From the NCBI RefSeq assembly GCF_036898095.1, contig NC_090751.1, forward strand, positions 46,171,534 through 46,235,533: a stretch of 64,000 nt of DNA, given 5' to 3'. Under the pieces are notes generated by a model. It saw only the letters and a program-made list of their open reading frames with translations. It was not told the origin of the DNA and made no database searches. The DNA is from Palaemon carinicauda (Eukaryota; Arthropoda; Malacostraca; Decapoda; Palaemonidae). The translations under genes and the position numbers were made by a program. This document shows, in pieces, positions 1 through 10,402 of this stretch. Numbering within the stretch: position 1 is the first letter of the stretch; every line of letters starts with the position of its first letter.

Positions 1-60
1 TTTTATCCTTATTATTTGATAGTGTTTATTGGGCTTGGAAGGCATTCTCTGGTACATTTT

Positions 61-144
61 CACCGGGCGTGACAGGTCGACCCAGAAAAGGGATTTTGAC
101 AAAGGAAAAATCTATTTCTGGGGAGATACCTGTGACGCCCGGTG
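61..144. repeat. Hairpin, probable internal complementary region of family C
   Basis: The arms CACCGGGCGTGACAGGT and ACCTGTGACGCCCGGTG are inverted copies around a central stretch. The right arm with the preceding bases (88-144) pairs with the terminal repeat at 471-528. In DIRS elements such a region is complementary to both joined termini. Confidence 0.6.
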
Positions 145-470
145 AAACCCTTCCCTTACGTTGCCCCACCCTTTCCTTTCCAAGCCATAGTTCTTGCAGA
201 AGGATGTAGTACAGATGTCGTTAGCGTCGGGCGTCGGTAGAGTGGCTTAGGAAAAGTAGCTAGGGCCTCTGTTATGGCCCTTCCCTTTGATGAAGGAATT
301 ATCTTAATGGAAGACAGCCTGTGAATAGTGGTTTTCACACGCCCCTGCTTTATACACGACGCCCACTGGGTGCTCGCGCGAGGGTAGTAACCTCTGCATT
401 CCATACTTTAACTTTCTCTGGTATATTTGGAAGTATTTATATCGGAAAAATGTAAGGAAGGACCCTTTTC

Positions 471-528
471 CACCGGGCGTCACAGGTATCTCCCCAGAAA
501 TAGATTTTTCCTTTGTCAAAATCCCTTT
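471..528. repeat. Right inverted terminal repeat, family C
   Basis: Begins CACCGGGCGTCACAGGT and ends ...CAAAATCCCTTT where the host segment starts. It is the reverse complement of 88-144 with almost no mismatch. Confidence 0.65.
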
Positions 529-777
529 AAGGAGGCACATGAGGAATGTTAGTGTCGCCACCATCTCGTTAATTTACATCGACAATCAATGGGGTACAGT
601 GGTGCTCCATCTTTGTAAATTAACAAAACATGCACATCTGGGCAGCATTTCTCGTAGAGCTGTCAGCCGGTTATATCCCGTGTAAGTGGTTGCCGAGTTG
701 CTTATAAGGCCCCATAGCCAGGCTATGTATCCCAGATTCATTAATAAAATTCTCCTGGGCAAGATACTAGCATATAC

Positions 778-1406
778 TCAATCACGGGGGTAGGTTGTAG
801 TATCAGAGCCCTTACATCTTTGTATAGTGGAAAGGCATCTTGCCATATGGTGTTCACCTGGAATATGTCTTTCATATACCAGAACGGATAACTCCGGGTC
901 ATGTTCCCCCACTTTCAGACACTTGGGCATTGTTTGAAAATGAATCTCCTGGATGCGTAATCCTTTCTTCCATTCAGCCTGTTTCACGGGCTGATAATTG
1001 ATGGTGATCACGATGTCTCAGGATGACCTTGCTGGCTTCTAGGTAGCCACAAGCAAGTGTATCCCAATTTGTTAGCTTTGTCATGATCGAGAAAACTACT
1101 CCCATGAACCACAATTCTGTCAGCCACACCATAAGAAGTACCACCATTCTGTGTAGTAGTATGCACTTCACGGTTGGAAACTATCCTGCTTATCCTTAGA
1201 GCAAAAGTTTTTTTGTTATTTTCTTTTGCAAAGGACTGGACAGGAGATATCTGGGTACTACAGCTATGTACCAGGAAAATTGGATAATTTTGTGATTCAT
1301 CGTAGAAGTGGTACTTCTTAATTTGTATTGTATATTGCTGAATGGCCTTTAATGCCCTAGTGCTTGGCTTGAGGACTAAATTTTGTAATCCTAATCCTAG
1401 TCCCAT
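778..1406 (-). pseudogene. Minus-strand ORF pair of unknown identity, copy 1
   Basis: Two open stretches on the minus strand, 1406-1008 (132 codons) and 1011-778 (77 codons), overlap by a few bases in different frames. Both recur in the other Q copies (near 15.6, 27.8, 35.3 and 42.1 kb) with mostly conservative differences. The second includes QAEWKKGLRIQEIHFQ and a Cys/Lys-rich tail. I do not recognise the family. If it was one gene, a frameshift or intron separates the parts. It may also be non-coding sequence that happens to be open; five recent copies are not independent evidence. Confidence 0.3.
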
Positions 1407-2098
1407 GGGAACATCTCTAGTACAGATTGATGACTTTGTAACCTAAGTTCTACTCAAAGAAGTGAATTATGGTCAGACTTTTGACTGAAGGGCATAGTCC
1501 TCTTCATTGGAGATGTCTTTGCTTGCAAAAAGGCTTTTAAGTAGTCTTACTCCCCCAGGACCTCAGGCCTCCAGAGTTGGATGTGATCTGTATTCTCGGG
1601 TATTAAGCATATAGTGCTTGTACGAGTCTTTGTGAAGGCTTCCCTTGTCTGGATTAGTGCATTGTGATGTTCTTATTCAGCATCTTCTCCGCCGCATGAT
1701 GCCAACTGTCTTGGTCTTGGTGCTCCTGCAATTATGTAAACAGCTCAGTGATTTACTTGCTTTGCCTAATGAGCCTATCCCTCCCACAGACATTTGACAG
1801 AGGTCCTAGAGGGTCCAGTTGTGCTACATTGCAGGCTAAGTTCCTCCAAGTGTTTCAGCCCTCCTCAGGTTATTCTTTGCTTTGAGTTTTCTGATGACAG
1901 AGGTGTTGATATTAAGTGCTGGCCTCTGCCATCTGAAGGAGAAAGTTGAGTAACGCTTTAATTCTAGCACAGTCGGTATACACTGGGATCATCTGTCTGT
2001 TCTTTTGAGCTGAAGATGAGTTTCAGACCATCTTTTGTTACTGTACTTTAGGATGGTGTTCATAGAACCCTGGCTAGGTTGAGTGGGGAGTAGTATTT

Positions 2099-2335
2099 GT
2101 GGGTGGGCATGACCATTTTTGGAGATTTGTGGCTTTCACGGAAGTGTTGCCTAGCGCTCGCAAAATGCCTAAGTTTATTCTCCAACAACTTGAGACTACT
2201 GGGGAAAAAGCATTTTTAATGATGAAACCTGGAGAACCAGGTCTTTACTTTTCAAGTAGCTTAACACTGTTTCCTCCACTTCCCTGCCATTCCCTACCCT
2301 CACCTACTAAGCTGTATCACTTGGAAAACATTGAG
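2099..2335 (+). pseudogene. Exon-like block B, copy 1 (unidentified)
   Basis: An open plus-strand stretch ends in LYHLENIE immediately before GAG|GTAAATG, a good splice-donor context with phase 0. Upstream codons read FWRFVAFTEVLP and FILQQLETT. The same open frame before the same donor occurs in all five Q copies. Copy 1 has lost about 15 bases after LETT and has a shorter T run, which together keep the frame. No family is recognised. A clear acceptor is not visible, so the start is arbitrary. Confidence 0.35.
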
Positions 2336-3409
2336 GTAAATGTGTACTGTAATTCATTCCTTCAGTACCTATGTAGATATTGTACCAGTATTCCATGCAA
2401 GCACTGATCACACAACAGTGCCTATTGAATTGATAGAGAAGGATGTAATTATTATTAAGTGTAGGGAAGGAGACTTCATTTAAGGTCAGCATTGTATACA
2501 TACCCTAAATTCTCAAACATAAGCAACTGTAGTCAACATAGAAATCTTGATTGAAATCAACTTGAAATTAAGCTGTAAACAGTGGCCTGTTCTCAATGAT
2601 GTTTGTCTGAAATGTGGTTTTCAAGCGTATTTTCTTGTATTCTGTTTATATAAATGGATATTAAAATGCTTGAAAATAATCTGCAAAATCCTTATTTCAC
2701 CACTATCATATCATGTAAGGATATTTTACAGTAAAAATTCATTGGTTTTAAGCTTTTAGAATGAACTCTCATGTGTGTATAGTTAGTCACAAAGGTTATG
2801 AAAACTGGTAGTTTGTTTCTTTTGGGCCAGGAACTTATTTTGCAGGCAATGCTCAGACACTGGTTAATTTTCCTAAGTCAATTCCCTGGTATTATTGCTG
2901 TTTGCTTCTCGAGCTTAAATAATTTGGAATTTTTTTTTATACATTCTGTGGCTTTTAAGAGTTAGCAGATTGTGTGGTCCAATACAAACTGTTGCCTCTG
3001 TGCTAAATTGTTTCAACTCCTATCCTAAAGAATCTGATATAGAATGTAGGATTCATTAATTCGCAACCCATTTCAGAAATGTTTTGAAAGTGTCTCACCA
3101 GATCCAGAATTAATTACTTTCCTTCTTCCGACTATAATGTATTTGCAAAGTATTGTATGAAAAAAGTTCTGTGTATTGGGAACTTGGAAATAAACTTTGG
3201 ATTGCGATCACCTTAAATTTCTGTAACCTTACCTTTAAAATGAGTAGGTTTTTGTTTAATCCTAAATCCCTTTTTATTTAATATACTGTACTGTAAGTGC
3301 ACCAATTGTTTAGGTTTCTGTATTTGAGTTTGTAGAAAACTTTAATCTTTATTGTGAATCATTGAAAATGCAGTGCTGGCATTTAAAGTTTTTTTTTTTT
3401 TTTTCCAAG

Positions 3410-3920
3410 TGACGTTCGAGTTCATCGTATTAGAATAATCCAAAGGCTCTATGCAGCGCTGATGATAAAGGATAAATGAAGTGATCGTTCTGATGTCTGA
3501 GGTTATCTTTATGTATTGTGTTCATACTTAGGACAGGCATTATATGCAGTTACTGTGCCTTTGGGATTAATTCCACCACCTGAGCTGTCTAAGGAGAAAT
3601 ATAGGTAAGGTTTGTATGGTAGATGTATTTCAATAAGTTTAAGATTGTGAATGCTAAAGAGTATAGTAGATGTTTTTGTATTAGCCTAAGTTGAATGAGT
3701 CCAGTAACATACAGTACAAGACTACAGAATGTCTTTTAGAAAATAAATGTAATGTATATTTGAAAGTCTTTGCAGTTGTCTGAGAACTGGCTTGTACCAG
3801 TACTGTATCTAAAATTTCGAGAAAAAAGCCTCAATTGGTGTAATGGTATTTTATTACAAAGGCCTACCTGTAACGGGCTGGCCATCGACAAGAGCTTCTG
3901 GCAGCCTTTTTGTTGAGGGT
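3410..3920 (+). pseudogene. Exon-like blocks C and D, copy 1, disabled
   Basis: Block C starts after a long T tract and a CAAG in place of CAG. It reads like the open copy at 54.77 kb until AAATGA, a stop where that copy has AAGCGA. It ends at AG|GTAAGG, or at TAA if unspliced. Block D begins after TTTGCAG (3,776) and is one base out of frame before AATTGGTG relative to the 55.15 kb copy. The gene is not recognised. Confidence 0.6.
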
Positions 3921-5255
3921 TGGTGTACATAATTTTCAGTGTTGAATCCTTGTGAGGGGTAAGAGTGCTTTTAGAAAGCGGTATTTGTTCCGTAACCGAA
4001 ATACAAACCACGGTATTTACATATGGTCTTACTTTCGGTGTAGGTGAAAGGACGAGCCATTGGAATTTAACGAGGGTGTATTACCTCGCGCTAGTTAGCA
4101 GGGGGGGTAGGAGAGTGGTAGCTAGCTACCCCTCCCCCCTCACACACCGGTGAACTGCTTCACTTCACTTTTGGCTCGGACAATGAACAGACGTCTGTTC
4201 CGTCCTCGCATGGCAGCCATTAATGCTTTGTCTTACTAATTACTTACTTTTCTTATACTTAATATATATGTAAACATTCTTATGTTTATGTATATATTTG
4301 AGTAAAGAAATACGGAGTTTCCTTTTCATTGTTTGTGCTGTGTGTGTGTAGGAAGTCCACTCATTGTACGACTCTTCTCAGTGTGGTCTCAGGCCACTAC
4401 GGTGACTTTTCATGGGTCGCGATCTCTCCCTTGGTCCTTCGGTCTCCCTTCGGCGGGCGCCGTGGGGAATCGTCATCGCTGGACTTTACTTACTAATATG
4501 TTTCTCCGCTGTTCCTCCTTCCCTAATGGGAAATTGGGAGTTTTGTTTGACTACGGTCTCTCTCTCTCTCCTTGAGTTCGTTAACCCTTTTATTACAACT
4601 ACGTATTACGGTAGCTTCCATCCCGTTGCGGGTTGAATTGCTTCCGTTTATTTTGTCTCAATTGTTTTTATTTAAATCTAATTGTATTTGTTAACTTTTC
4701 AGCCTCTGTGTAGAACGCTTCCATTCGGGTTTCATTCGTTCTTACTATTAGTAACATTCTTGGTTGAATTACATATTTATAATTGTTATAATTCTGTTTT
4801 GTTACAGTTCTCCGCCTTCCCCCCCCCCTTCCCGTGAGTGTCAGTGGGGGAGGAGGGCGCATTCCTGTGTGTAATTCTTATATTATTTTCCCGCAGGGAT
4901 TCCTCTTCAGAGTTCCCCCGGGGGAATTAATGTTAACTAATTGTTTTATTTTCACAGTTAACTATCTAGTTTTTCGTTTGCCTAATGTGCCTACGAAGCA
5001 GAGCTGTCCTGTTGGGGCCTGGGGAGTCTGTCGTTGCCGCCGCCTCTACGACTTAGTCATGGGCGTGTTCCTTCTCCTAGAAGTTCTCCCGTGACAACTG
5101 TCAGCTCCTTAGTTCATATAGAACTCTCAGGAGGTTCGCCTCCTTAGGTGGGTTCTTCCCTTCTGAGGGAGGTTCCCTTCCCAGGTATGAGTTTTTTCCC
5201 CTTCAGGGGGGTTTTTTCTCCTACCTTAATTTTTTTCTGGTCTTCGGGCGGTTAT

Positions 5256-5391
5256 GCTCTTGGTGCTGAGCTACCGCTTTTGAAACCATGCTCAAGGGGC
5301 TGAGCGGTTGCAAGGCCGGACCATGGTGTTCGTGCGATTATGCTCTTGGTGCTGAGCAGTCGCACTTGCAGCTACGCTCAAGGGGCTGAGC
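5256..5391 (+). repeat. Four compound hairpins in an 86-bp direct repeat, family B copy 1
   Basis: Four 16-nt cores with stem GCTC/GAGC lie at 5256-5271, 5290-5305, 5342-5357 and 5376-5391; the first pair recurs 86 bp later as the second pair. Each core is enclosed by a different complementary outer stem: GCGGT/ACCGC, TTGnAACC/GGTTnCAA, GTGCGA/TCGCAC and TGCAG/CTGCA. The same array is seen at about 8.91, 20.14 and 52.95 kb, partly decayed in the last two. Confidence 0.7.
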
Positions 5392-5413
5392 AACTGCAGG
5401 AGCTCCTCTTCAG

Positions 5414-6710
5414 ATGGTTGCTCTTTATGGTCAGCTTGCTGATCCAACAGCCCTAAGGGGTGCCTTCATCAGTTCTTCCTGTCTCTTCTACGCATCCCTC
5501 TCATTCGCGAGAGAGGACACTCAGAGAGACTCCTCTTCGGAGGACTCCCCTGCTGTTGTTGCTGAAGGCTCAGTTCCCCTCTCCGAACATCTTCGAGGGG
5601 GCAGCTGAGTCCAACGGTCTCTCCTGCGAGTGTCTCCCCCCCTCGGGGGAGTTCACTAACAGAGACTCCTCTTCGGAGGACTGATGATGGTGCTCCTGTC
5701 CGTGGTCGTCCTCATCTTCAGCCGCAGAGGATCCTCCTTGACGAGAACAGACAGTTGCTGCTGCTTCTCTAGACCTGTCAGCAGTTCATTCGCGATCTTC
5801 GACACCTGCCAGATCTTCTTGTCTTCCTTCTCCGTTCCTGGACACAGTAGCGCTGTGGGCGCCTCCACCCCGTTTTCCAAACGGGCACCGGTCCCTTCGG
5901 GGCTAAGGGCTTATCTCGCATGTGAGTAAGCCCTTTGGTGCCAGGTTTTTTTACCTGTGTAACGCGAGCGCGCAGTAGCTCACAAATGTCCCTGATATGC
6001 GTAATGCGCGCCAACGTTCGCCCTCGCGCCCACGATCTCCGGATCTGGGCGCAAGTCTCCTGCTGCATCAACTCCTGATCGCCAACTCTTCTGAGACCTT
6101 CTGTGCGGCTACGCGCCATGCGCCTCTACGAACTCCTGAACGCCCACGGTCGCCTGGTCGCCAGCGCACATCTGATTACCCTTTCCTGATGTGCGTAATG
6201 CGCGCCAACGTTCGCCCTCGCGCCCACGATCTCCAGATCTGGGCGCAAGCAGGGAGGTTGTTCTTCACTGAACTCCTTGTGCACCTGCTTGCCAGCGCGC
6301 ATCTGCGCCCCCTTCCTGATATGCGCATACGCGCCATCGTTCGCCCTCGCGCCCATGATCTTTGGATCTGGGCGCAGGCAAGGAGTTATTCCTTCGCCTC
6401 CTCGCCGACGATCTCTCATACATCTGGCCGCGCATTTCTCCTGGCCACGCAACTACGCTCCTACGATCTCTTGGTTCCTGCCTCGTCACGCAGTTCAAGA
6501 AGTTCCTTCGCTAGTGCACAGGCGCTCACAGGTTCTTCTGTACTCGCAGCGCCTCCACTTCACCGCGCCGCCCAGGAGATACCTAAGTTAGCGCACAGGC
6601 GCTCACAGGCATCCCTGGGCTCTCCTCATGCGCCAGCAATCTCCTACGCGCCCGGGCGATTCGTCGCCTGCGCACAAGCATTTTCAACGCCAACGCTTCA
6701 ATCGTCGTAG
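5414..6710 (+). pseudogene. Gag-like region of family B, copy 1, decayed
   Basis: Open stretches in shifting frames (5414-5608, 5684-5929, 5997-6710) encode Ser/Pro/Arg-rich sequence. The segment QLADPTALRG matches QLADPTAPRG in family A gag. The last stretch has at least three copies of an Arg-rich unit written as RPRAHDLRIWAQ in one frame and RPRSPDLGA in another; family A has HQRSTDLGA at the matching place. Role by analogy: the structural gag-like protein of DIRS elements. It is truncated at the host junction, and frame changes mean no single product is expected. Confidence 0.5.
5905..5935. repeat. Near-perfect 31-nt palindrome in family B copy 1
   Basis: AAGGGCTTA and TAAGCCCTT flank a 12-nt core that is CTCACATGTGAG in copies 2, 3 and 5 and CTCGCATGTGAG here. 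It is followed by a second small hairpin, CAGGT/ACCTG around a T run, at about 5943. Confidence 0.7.
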
Positions 6711-6734
6711 GTTTATTACGCGCCCACACATTAA

Positions 6735-7636
6735 CTCACCAGATCTAGAATGAATTACTTTCCTTCTTCCTACTATAATGTATTTGCAAAGTATTGTTTG
6801 AAAAAACAGTTGTGTATTGGGAATTTAGAAATAAACTTTGGATTGCGATCACCTTAAATTTCTGTAACTTGACCTTTAAAACGAGTAGGTTTTTGCTTAA
6901 TCCTAAATCACTTTTTATTTAATATCCTGTAAGTGCACCAATTGTTTAGTTTTCTGTATTTGAGTTTGTAGAAAACTTTAATCTTTGTGAATCTTTGAAA
7001 ATGCAGTGCTGGCATTTAACTTTTTTTTTTTTCTTTTTTCCAGTGACGTAAGAGTTCATCATATTAAAATAATCCAAAGGCTCTATGCAGCTCTGATGAT
7101 AAAGGATAAATGAAGGGATCATTCTGATGTCTGAGGTTAGCTATACGTATTGTCTTCATACTTAAGACAGGCATTATATGCAGTTACTGTCCCTTTGGGA
7201 TTAATTCCACCACTTGAGCTGTCTAAGGAGAAGTATAGGTAAGGTTTGTATGGTAGATGTATTTCAATAAGTTTGATTGTGAATGCTAAAGAGTACAGTA
7301 GATGTTTTTGTATTGGCCTAATTTAAATTAATCTAGTACTATACAGTATAAGACTACAGAATATGTTTTAGAAAATAAATTTAATTTATATTATAAAATA
7401 AATTTGTGTATATTTGAAATTCTTTGCAGTTGTATGAGAACTGGCTTGTACCAGTACTGTATCTAAAATTTCGAGAAAAAAGCCTCAATTGGTGTAATGG
7501 TATTTTATTACAAAGGCCTACCTGTAACGGGCTGGCCATCGACAAGAGCTTCTGGCAGCCTTTTTGTTGAGGGTTGGTGTACATAATTTTCAGTGTTGAA
7601 TCCTTGTGAGGGGTAAGAGTGCTTTTAGAAAGCGGT
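6735..7636 (+). repeat. Partial host segment (end of Q), copy 1b
   Basis: Starts at CTCACCAGATCTAGAATG, matching 3,094 onward in Q1, and runs through blocks C and D to GCGGT. The distance 3,094 to 6,735 to 10,403 defines the ~3.65 kb secondary tandem period. Confidence 0.85.
7044..7576 (+). pseudogene. Exon-like blocks C and D, copy 1b, disabled
   Basis: The acceptor TTTTTTCCAG is intact. Block C has the shared TGA after GATAAA and a donor AG|GTAAGG. Block D begins at 7,430 and carries the shared one-base length change. Its text is almost identical to copy 1, as expected for a recent 3.65 kb duplication. Confidence 0.6.
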
Positions 7637-10402
7637 ATTTGTTCCGTAACCGAAATACAAACCACGGTATTTACATATGGTCTTACTTTCGGTGTAGGTG
7701 AAAGGACGAGCCATTGGAATTTAACGAGGGTGTATTACCTCGCGCTAGTTAGCAGGGGGGGTAGGAGAGTGGTAGCTAGCTACCCCTCCCCCCTCACACA
7801 CCGGTGAACTGCTTCACTTCACTTTTGGCTCGGACAATGAACAGACGTCTGTTCCGTCCTCGCATGGCAGCCATTAATGCTTTGTCTTACTAATTACTTA
7901 CTTTTCTTATACTTAATATATATGTAAACATTCTTATGTTTATGTATATATTTGAGTATAGAAATACAGTAAGTTTCCTTTTCAGTGTTTGTGCTGTGTG
8001 TGTGTGTGTAGGAAGTCCACTCATTGTACGACTCTTCTCCGTGTGGTCTCAGGCCACTACGGTGACTTTTCATGGGTCGCGATCTCTCCCTTGGTCCTTC
8101 GGTCTCCCTTCGGCGGGCGCCGTGGGGAATCGTCATCGCTGGACTTTACTTGCTAATATGTTTCTCCGCTGTTCCTCCTTCCCTACGGGGAAATTGGGAG
8201 TTTTGTTTGACTACGGTTTCTCTCTCCTTAAGTTTGTTCACCATTTTATTACAACTACGTATTACGGTAGCTCCCTTCCCGTTGCGGGTTGAATTGCTAA
8301 CATTTATATTGTCTCTATTATTTTTTTTATTTAAATCTAATTGTATTTCTTAACTTTTCAGCCTCTGTATAGAACACTTCCCTTCGGGGTTCATTCGTTC
8401 ATACTATTAGTAACATTCTTTGTTGAATTACATATTTATAATTGTTATAATTCTGTTTTGTTATAGTTCTCTGCCCTCTCCCCCCTTCCCGTGAGTGTTA
8501 GTGGGGGAGGAGGGCGCATTTCTGTGTGTAATTCTTATATTATTTTCCCGTAGGGGTTCCTCTTTAGAGTTCCCCCGGGGAATTGATGTTAACTAATTGT
8601 TTTATTTTCACAGTTAACTATTTAGTTTTTTGTTTGCCTAATGTGCCTACGAAGCAGAGCTGTCATGTTGGGGCCTGGGGAGTCTGCCGTTGCCGTCGCC
8701 TCTACGACTTCGTCATGGGCGTGTCCCTTCTCCTAGAAGTTCTCCCGTGACAACTGTAAGCTCCTTAGTTCATATAGAACACTCAGGAGGTTCGCCTCCT
8801 TGGGTGGGTTCTTCCCTTCCGAGGGAGGTTCCCTTCCCAGGTATGAATTTTTCCCCTTCAGGGGGGTTTCTTCTCCTACCCTAATTTTTTTCTGGTCCTG
8901 GGGCGGTTATGCTCTTGGTGCTGAGCTACCGCTTTTGAAACCATGCTCAAGGGGCTGAGTGGTTGCAAGGCCGGACCATGGTGTTCGTGCGATTATGCTC
9001 TTGGTGCTGAGCGGTCGCACTTGCAGCTACGCTCAAGGGGCTGAGCAACTGCAGGAGCTCCTCTTCAGATGGTTGCTCTTTATGGTCAGCTTGCTGATCC
9101 AACAGCCCTAAGGGGTGCCTTCATCAGTTCTTCCTGTCTCTTCTACGCATCGCTCTCATTCGCGAGAGAGGACACTCAAAGAGACTCCTCTTCGGAGGAC
9201 TCCCCTGCCGTTGTTGCTGAAGGCTCAGTTCCCCCCTCCGAACATCTTCGAGGGGGCAGCTGAGTCCAACGGTCTCTCCTGCAAGTGTGTCTCCCCCTCG
9301 GGGGAGTTCACTAACAGAGACTCCTCTTCGGAGGACTGATGATGGTGCTCTTGTCCGTGGTCGTCCTCATCTTCAGCCGCAGAGGATCCTCCTTGACGAG
9401 AACAGACAGTTGCTGCTGCTTCTCTAGACCTATCAGCAGTTCATTCGCGATCTTCGACAGATGCCAGATCTTCTTGTCTTCCTTCTCCGTTCTTGGACAC
9501 AGTAGCGCTGTGGGCACCTCCACCCTGTTTTCCAAACGGGCACCGGTCCCTTAGGGGCTAAGGGCTTATCTCACATGTGAGTAAGCCCTTTGGTGCCAGG
9601 CTTTTTTTACCTGTGCAACCTCATTCTACTGCACGCTCGCGCGCTATAGCTCGCAAATGTTCCTGATGTGCGCAATGCGCGCCAACGTTCGCCCTTGCAC
9701 CCACGATCTCCGAATCTGGGCGCAAGTGTCCTGCTGTGGACCAGACTTCTGAATCAACTCCTGATGGCCAAATCTTCTGAGACCTTCTGTACAGCTACGC
9801 GCCATGCGCGCCTACAAACTCCTGAACGCCCACGATCGCCTGCTCGCCAGCGCACATCTGATCACCCTTTCCTGATGTGCACATTGCGCGCCAACTTTCG
9901 CCCTCGCGCCCACGATCTCCGGATCTGGGTGCAAGCAGGGAAGTTGTTCTTCACTGAACTCCTCGTGCACCTGCGCCCCCTTCCTGATATGCGCATACGC
10001 GCCATCGTTCGCCCACGCGCCCATGATCTTCGGATCTGGGCGCAGGCAAGGAGTTATTCCTTTGCCGCCTCGCCGACGATCTCTCATACGTCTGGCCACG
10101 CTTTTTTCCTGGCCACGCAACTACGCTACTATGATCTCCTGGTTCCTGCCTCGTCACGCAGTTCAAGAAGTTCCTTCACTAGCGCACAGGCGCTCACAGG
10201 TTCCTCTGGACTCGCAGCGCCTCCACTTCACCGTGCTGCCCAGGAGATACCTAAGTTAGCACACAGGCGCCCACAGGCATCCCTGGGCTCTCCTTACGCG
10301 CCAGCGATCTCCTACGCGCCCGCGCTATTCGTCGCCTGCGCGCAAGCGTTTTAAACACCAACGCTTCAATCGTCGTAGGTTTCCTACGCGCCCACGCGTT
10401 AA
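7637..10402 (+). mobile_element. Family B DIRS 5' fragment, copy 2
   Basis: Same left terminus, leader, hairpin array (near 8.91 kb), gag-like repeats and abrupt junction to host intron as copy 1. Gag-like open stretches lie at 9069-9263, 9339-9554 and 9668-10354. The region of repeated RPRAHDLRIWAQ-type units is shorter by one internal segment than in copy 1. Confidence 0.75.

Larger units (their letters stand above)
1..528 (+). mobile_element. 3' end of a DIRS-like element (family C), truncated by window start
   Basis: The last ~58 bases (471-528) are the reverse complement of 88-144, and 61-144 is itself a hairpin whose arms are the two halves of such an end. This is the layout of a DIRS 3' region: internal complementary region, a few hundred bases, then the right inverted terminal repeat. 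The complete DIRS at 46-52 kb has the same order. The right edge is fixed by comparison: from about 529 the sequence matches the starts of the other host segments, which are preceded by unrelated sequence. No coding part lies inside the window. It could instead be a foldback or MITE-like element. Confidence 0.6.
529..3982 (+). repeat. Host-derived segment Q, copy 1
   Basis: First of five near-full copies of a ~3.4 kb host segment. It starts at GGAGGCACATGAGGAATGTT and ends at the GCGGT that abuts a DIRS left end. It holds, in order, a minus-strand ORF pair, a region without clear ORFs (~1,410-2,095), exon-like block B with a splice donor, AT-rich intron-like sequence (~2,340-3,400), exon-like block C after a pyrimidine tract, and block D. 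Copy 1 is the only one not preceded by the P spacer; a family C element is there instead. Confidence 0.85.
3983..6734 (+). mobile_element. Family B DIRS 5' fragment, copy 1
   Basis: The left end is an inverted-repeat terminus (ATTTGTTCCGTAAC...) shared with family A. It is followed by an AT-rich leader with a CT-rich stretch, hairpin-rich sequence, and gag-like Ser/Arg/Pro-rich sequence. It stops inside the gag repeats at CGTTAA-like sequence and continues directly into host intron (CTCACCAGATC). There is no RT, RNase H, recombinase or right terminus. This fragment plus ~0.9 kb of host DNA forms a ~3.65 kb tandem unit. Confidence 0.75.

Noticed and set aside
4333..5094. Short plus-strand open frames in the family B leader
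   Set aside because: They cover the untranslated leader, differ in length between copies because of simple-repeat changes, and show no domain.
5256..5391. CRISPR-like regularly spaced short repeats in family B
   Set aside because: Only four units with unequal spacing, no spacer/repeat pattern of constant length, inside a retrotransposon in a eukaryotic genome.
5905..5960. Palindrome plus T run resembling a bacterial terminator
   Set aside because: The context is eukaryotic and within a gag-like region; the T run is itself the loop of another hairpin.
6126..6498. Long open frames on the minus strand in the family B gag region (also near 9.8-10.2, 21.1-21.4 and 53.85-54.2 kb)
   Set aside because: They are antisense to Arg-rich, GC-rich gag repeats, which naturally lack stops on the other strand. 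Their protein text is only the complement of the repeat units.
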